Shown here one piece after another: positions 59,626 through 64,000 of a DNA stretch of 64,000 nucleotides. Position numbers and translations under genes: made by a program. The stretch is from Micromussa lordhowensis (lineage: Eukaryota > Cnidaria > Anthozoa > Scleractinia > Lobophylliidae): NCBI GenBank assembly GCA_964020085.1, contig OZ026595.1, positions 4,662,117-4,726,116 on the forward strand, read 5' to 3'. Within the stretch, counting starts at the first letter, position 1. The number at the start of each line of letters is the position of its first letter. A model generated the notes under the pieces. The model was not told where the DNA came from. It saw only the letters and a list, made by a program, of their open reading frames with translations, and did not search any database.

Positions 59626-60544
59626 AATAGACCCTTTGCATAAATGGCGCCTAATTTTGAATGACAATACTTTATACATCCTTAGCCTCGTGCTCATGTC
59701 TTCACACAAAGGATTTTTCACACGAATGTGAGGCTTAGGATGTATAAGTATAGGAAATCGTATGAACGCGAGTGCATTTCGTGATTTATGGGCACGAGTG
59801 ATGTTTTGAAAGTTCTCGAAATTGCACGCTCACACGTTTTATTTGAACCAATCAGAAATGTAATGTTGTGACAGGCATATCAAGCGTGAAGTTTTTGAAG
59901 GATTTTGAAAAAATTCAGAAAATATATCGAAAGCTAAATTTTCAGTTATTAAAGGCGGCAAAAGTCTTGAATCTCAATCAGCCCCGGTGATTTACAGACT
60001 TTGGTGAGCTGCATTGCCCCTGAACCACGTTGACAGCTGTGAAAGATGTTTATGGTAAAAGCATGGCCACTTGTGTTCACTTGCTCAGACGTTGAAGTCG
60101 CTGGAGGAAAAAGACCAAATTGGTAGATCAGGAGAACTGCTGGAAGCTGCTGACTGTGGAGTCATGCTGATGATGTTTGAAAGCTGCTGCTGTTCCTTTT
60201 TGCTTCCTTCGTCGTAGTCGTTAAGAGACTTTTCACTTGCGTGGCCGGCCACTTGGATTATCGACTGCCTCTCGACGCTTGCTGCTCGAGGTTTCTTCAC
60301 AACTGTCTTCCTTGCGGTGTGGTTAGTCAATTTCTTCTTGCTTGTTTCCAGAGTTGTGTTCTTGATACCCCCCTTCATCGTATTATCGATGCTGTTTACA
60401 CCGAGCCGCTGTTTCTTGTACCAGACATTTGTTTTAGGGTTTTCAATTATGGCAAGGTAAAAAGGACCTTTGTCTCGCAACCCTTGAGGACGTCTGCTAA
60501 GGTACTGCTTCAGCAAGTCAACAGGACATTTCTGACCGCCAGTA

Positions 60545-62508
60545 AACAACAACAACACACAACAACACACCTTTATTCGCCTAGTACACACGCTGACGCT
60601 GATAAAGTTAAAAAAAAAAAAAATAAATAACTTTTCTGTTAGTACTCAATTAAGCCTGGAGCTGAAATAATCCTGGGATTTTCTAGCCAGTTCTCCAGAT
60701 TTTTAAGTTTGAAAATAATTGAGATAGGAACTATTTTTACTAAGAAGCAGTTTTAAGTGTACAATATATAATAAGAAAGAAAGAGTATATGATTAGGTTG
60801 CGTTTAATTATGCTGTTCTGACAGTAAATAAGGTTTTAGTTGTTTCGAGAATTGGTGTATGTTTAGTTCCTTAAGATTTGAGGGAACTTTATCCCAGATG
60901 ATACACGCAGCATATCCGATTGTTTGCTTTCCCTTATTGGTTCGCACTTTTTTTACGTAAAGGTTTTGTTTCGATGCATACCTGGTATTGTATTTGTGTA
61001 CATTACTAGCATATTGAAAATAGTTTGAAAACAGCTTTGGCAGAAGGCCTTTATGCCAAAGGTACGTGAATTTTAGAATCTGAAATCTATAAACATGTAC
61101 CGTGAGAACATCTAATAGGTTTAGCAGGGGAAGTGCACTTTCTGTGTGCTCACCATAAGCGGTGGCAAATAAAATAAGCCTAGCAGAATGATTTTGTTTA
61201 GTTTGTATCTTATCAATATGTGTTTTGTATGCACTTCCCCATGCTAATATTGCATATGAGATATATGGATATATTAAGCTGTAGTAGATTTGTTTCATTT
61301 GCAGAAGAGTAAGATAATGTCTCAGCTTAGATATAATACCATTGTTTCGCGCAATTCTTGTACAGATGTATGAAATATGGTGATTAAATGAGATCGTTTC
61401 ATCAAGCAAAACACCCAAATACTTTATTTTTTGCTTCCTTTGCAGCGCATTTATTGTACCGTCTGCACTTTCAACACTGATATTTACTTGATCATCTTTT
61501 TTCTTTTGCGATTTAATAATCATGAAGTTTGTTTTAGAGAAGTTAATTGACAGTCTATTTACATCACACCATATTTTCACTTTTTTGAGTTCAGAGTTGA
61601 CTATTTTCTCGAGAACTTTCAGATCACGGGCTGAGGCAAAGACGTTTGTATCGTCTGCAAATATTCTAAATGTTAAGGCACTGGAACAGTTCGGTAAGTC
61701 GTTTATATAGATTAAAAATAATACTGGACCTAGGGAACTCCCTTGTGGAATTCCGCACGTCATTGTTTGCTTTGATGAAACTGTATTTCCCATCTGTACA
61801 TATTGCTGTCTATTTGTAAGATAGCTTGCAAAAAATTGGAGAGGAACACCCCGCATCCCGTACCGTTCCAATTTTTTAAGCAAGATTGTGTGGTTCACCG
61901 TATCAAATGCTTTGGAAAAGTCTAAGAACACGCCACAAGAATAAAGATTATTGTCTATCGCATTACGTAAATTATCAGCAATTTCTGCAATGGCTTGTGA
62001 AGTTGAATGTCCCTTTCTAAAGCCAAATTGAAACTCGTATAGGATTGCATGCTTCTCCAAATAGTTTACAAGCTGTTTACAAATGAGTTTTTCGAAAATC
62101 TGAGTTAATGCAGAGAGTGTTGATATAGGTCGATAATTATACGGGTCCATTTCCTCACCCCCTTTAGCTATTGGTGTGACTTTTGAAACTTTAAAGTTTT
62201 CCGGAAATATTCCTTGTAATAAGGATTGATTGAAAACCATACTTAATGCCTCGTATATATGGTTTGCAGCGTGTTTAATGCATTTTCTTGGAATATCCAA
62301 TGCCGACTTATCTATTTTCAAACTCATTATTTCATCATATACTTCAGTCGGGCAGATACCACGGAACATAAAACTATTTGCTGTCATAGTTCTATCTAAA
62401 TACACTGAAGGGTCTATGTCATGCTTTGGCAGTTTATCTGCAAGGTCATTTCCAACATTGATAAAATGGTTATTTAATAGTAGCGAACATTTTTGACAGA
62501 ACACTACG
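60545..62508 (-). mobile_element. CR1/L2-like LINE inserted in the recombinase gene
   Basis: 5'-truncated non-LTR element. It enters just after the codons for KMFA of the recombinase and leaves just before GGQKC. Its 3' end is AATAAAGGTGTG followed by TTG-rich repeats at 60545-60580. A short tact may be the target duplication. It lacks the endonuclease domain. Confidence 0.7.
60804..62500 (-). CDS. LINE reverse transcriptase (5'-truncated, RT open)
   Basis: Uninterrupted frame covering the whole RT: VTPIAKGGEEMDPYNYRPIS, FGFRKGHSTSQAIAE, GVFLDFSKAFDTVNH, CGIPQGSSLGPVLFL, the catalytic FADDT box, KIKYLGVLLDE, and a C-terminal tail to 60804. Known function: target-primed reverse transcription. 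The frame upstream of about 62500 belongs to the interrupted recombinase, so no native start or endonuclease is present. The intact RT implies recent insertion. Confidence 0.85.
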
Positions 62509-63345
62509 ATGTTTTGTGTTCTGTCCGCCCTGCCTCGTTTGTGTAGGATTTTCTTTAAATGTGACGTACTCAGTGCCAGTGTCGTCCGCAAAAAAAAACT
62601 GAAGTCCTCGACTTCCATTGAATGGTGTTCCTGTCTTCCCCTCAGGCCGAAATGTTGAGTCAAGATCCACCACATAGTTTGGGAACTCTTGGACTGCAGT
62701 TGCCGAGACTTTGCTTACTCCATAGCATTTCTTCCTCCTCGGTTGTCAGTGCGTTCGCGGCGTTGGGTCTCTTGCCTTTCCCTTGTTGATGGAGACACGT
62801 TTCCTTCAAGTACCAACTTCGACTGGTGAAACTCTCTGTCTCGTATAATAAGGTATTTGTAGTCGTGCTCTTTTAAATTGCGGTCGAGGGCTACCAGCAT
62901 GGATTTTATACTCTCAGGTCGTACTCAAACCCGTCTTTAGTACGTATTTCTTTGTAGAAGATTTGTAACATTTTATCGAGTTGTTCGTGTTCATATTTTT
63001 CCTGTTTTGGGTTTAGTTTTTTTTTCCGTCGCCCATGTTTACCAGACATTCAACCAGATGTGTAGCTTTCAACGTGTTTTTGTTTTTCGCATTCTCTTTA
63101 AATTGCTCAACGATTTTTTGGCTTGACAAAGCAAACCAACTGTCAGCCATTTTTTTCACTTTGGTGTTCAAATGTGGCGCTTCCCTGGTGTTTTCATAGT
63201 AACTTCCGTATTGCACTCTATAACCTGGATTGCACTCTATAACCTATTTATGCATTCGCCATTGGCCAATCAGAAGCAAGATATTTTGTTGAGTGTATAA
63301 TAAGTATTGTTATTCAAATTTAGGCGCCATTTATGCAAAGGGTCT

Positions 63346-63692
63346 ATTAGCCTTGAGTCTCAACAAAAATGCTGATGTCAACATTTTTCTGAAAAAAAGA
63401 AGGAAAAAAATTTTCTTCACAGCTTTCCATAGAGTTCGACTTTATACACAGAAAGCAAAAAACACTTTTAAACATAAAAATCACTTCTGGTATGTTTTCA
63501 ATAACAAAATCGTCGCAAGGAGTACTTTTATCGTCCCTGGCAGCTCCCCTGTGTTTTAACCAAAATATAGTCTAGATACCTTTCTTTGATAACCAGAAAC
63601 TAATCACGTGTTAAATAGGCTTGCCTCTCCCATTTCATAACATAAAATGTTTGTTTTCATAACGTAAATAAGTTTGTTTTCATATTTTTTGA
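63346..63692. other. Spacer, nothing recognised
   Basis: AT-rich, with a Lys-rich plus frame at 63293-63559 that has no recognisable domain and overlaps the inverted repeat. Confidence 0.35.
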
Positions 63693-64000
63693 AACCTTTT
63701 TCGACGCCCGTTACACTTTCTCCTCTCAACTCCACCGTAAGTCAAACATTTGCTCCTCTCCCACTTGTTTTGCGCGCGCACTATGCCATCTGCAGGTATA
63801 TGTTTAGAGCATAATTTTCTACGGATAACAGCTAGTTTTTTAGCTGGAAGCCGTTGATGGTTAGTGGTAAGCTGCCATTCTGGTGTTCCTGTCCAGTACA
63901 GGTTCATTAAACTTGATTTGGTCACAGCAGAAAAAGTTTAGTCGCGCACTTGGTAGCGTAGTTGATTACGTCAATGTCAACCCTCGCGCGCGCGTGACGT
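63693..64000 (+). repeat. Dispersed repeat, copy 2 (runs to window edge)
   Basis: Direct-orientation relative of 33663-33980, divergent but collinear, ending in a CG-rich cgcgcgcgtgacgt at the window edge. Confidence 0.65.

Larger units (their letters stand above)
60085..63150 (-). pseudogene. Crypton-type (KIAA1958/DUF3504-like) tyrosine recombinase, LINE-interrupted
   Basis: Pieces in order on the minus strand: ATG at 63150 with MADSWFALSSQKIVEQ; after shifts KMLQIFYKEIRTKDGFEY; SMLVALDRNLKEHDYKYL and RDREFHQSKLVLEG (from about 62920); TQHFGLRGRQEHHS; DDTGTEYVTFKENPTQTRQG to 62508; then, beyond the LINE, GGQKCPVDLLKQYL (60545) and the catalytic end with LTNHTARKTVVKK (His-x-x-Arg), QVAGHASEKSLND and Tyr in YDEG. 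The Arg/His/Tyr pattern is that of tyrosine recombinases. Several frameshifts (one in an A9 run near 63022) and the LINE make it non-functional. Confidence 0.75.
59626..63345. mobile_element. Inverted-repeat-bounded segment carrying a Crypton-type recombinase
   Basis: taatagaccctttgcataaa and on for about 45-50 bp at 59626 is repeated inverted at about 63300-63345 (a few mismatches), with gcgcctaa and caatactt in both. Inside lies the DUF3504 recombinase pseudogene with its nested LINE. Cryptons normally lack TIRs, so either this is an unusual element or two MITE copies happen to flank it. Confidence 0.5.

Noticed and set aside
1..64000. CRISPR array, prophage or bacterial operon
   Set aside because: Spliced genes, LINE/SINE/DIRS/BEL sequences and MITEs show eukaryotic nuclear DNA; no spaced identical repeats of CRISPR type were seen.

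Overview
The window reads as anthozoan (stony-coral-like) nuclear DNA: AT-rich, spliced genes with short exons, and protein families that I know from memory to be multi-copy in coral and anemone genomes (G2E3-like HECT ligases, a DDE integrase family, C2H2/THAP transposon genes, DIRS gag, FLYWCH, KIAA1958/DUF3504 Crypton-type recombinases). I see no ordinary single-copy housekeeping gene, rRNA, functional tRNA or CRISPR. Almost everything is mobile-element DNA at several nesting levels. No database search was run; family names rest on motif recognition.

Layout. 1-3217 (-): HECT-like gene A, its 3' half beyond the left edge, with a coding minisatellite. 4034-6270 (-): broken MULE transposase. 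6284-9127: a small element with 46-bp TIRs and a 7-bp target duplication, carrying a C2H2 gene (+) and a THAP gene (-). 8310-12054 and 24097-27841: a 3,745-bp inverted repeat with no indel between the arms and no mismatch found. The arms stop 1-3 bases before the ATGs of two convergent genes: a five-exon DDE integrase (+, 12056-16673) and a seven-exon HECT ligase with the catalytic Cys (-, 18690-24093). 27972-29150: DIRS gag and LINE debris. 29270-37130: foldback element with about 1.17-kb inverted arms and a perfect-looking 1.55-kb tandem duplication. 37181-39160: LINE ORF1 and Crypton fragments, MITEs, hairpins. 39298-56612: a second integrase (+, intronless, broken) followed tail-to-tail by a second HECT gene (-, broken). 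That HECT gene is split by an apparently intact Harbinger element (41986-48355), and a near-direct repeat of about 0.55 kb lies on both outer sides. 57223-58740: BEL/Pao pieces in opposite orientations. 59626-63345: a Crypton-type recombinase pseudogene interrupted by a LINE and bounded by 45-50-bp inverted repeats. 63693-64000: second copy of a dispersed repeat also at 33663-33980.

The strongest candidate for an undescribed system is the integrase plus HECT pair. The same two families occur twice, both times tail-to-tail, and in one locus both genes begin at the inner edge of identical long inverted arms that hold 21-bp iteron-like repeats. I infer a two-component DNA transposon in which a DDE integrase travels with a ubiquitin ligase. 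The copy here has one nonsense codon in the integrase and one internal deletion in the HECT gene, so it is probably a recently dead or non-autonomous copy.
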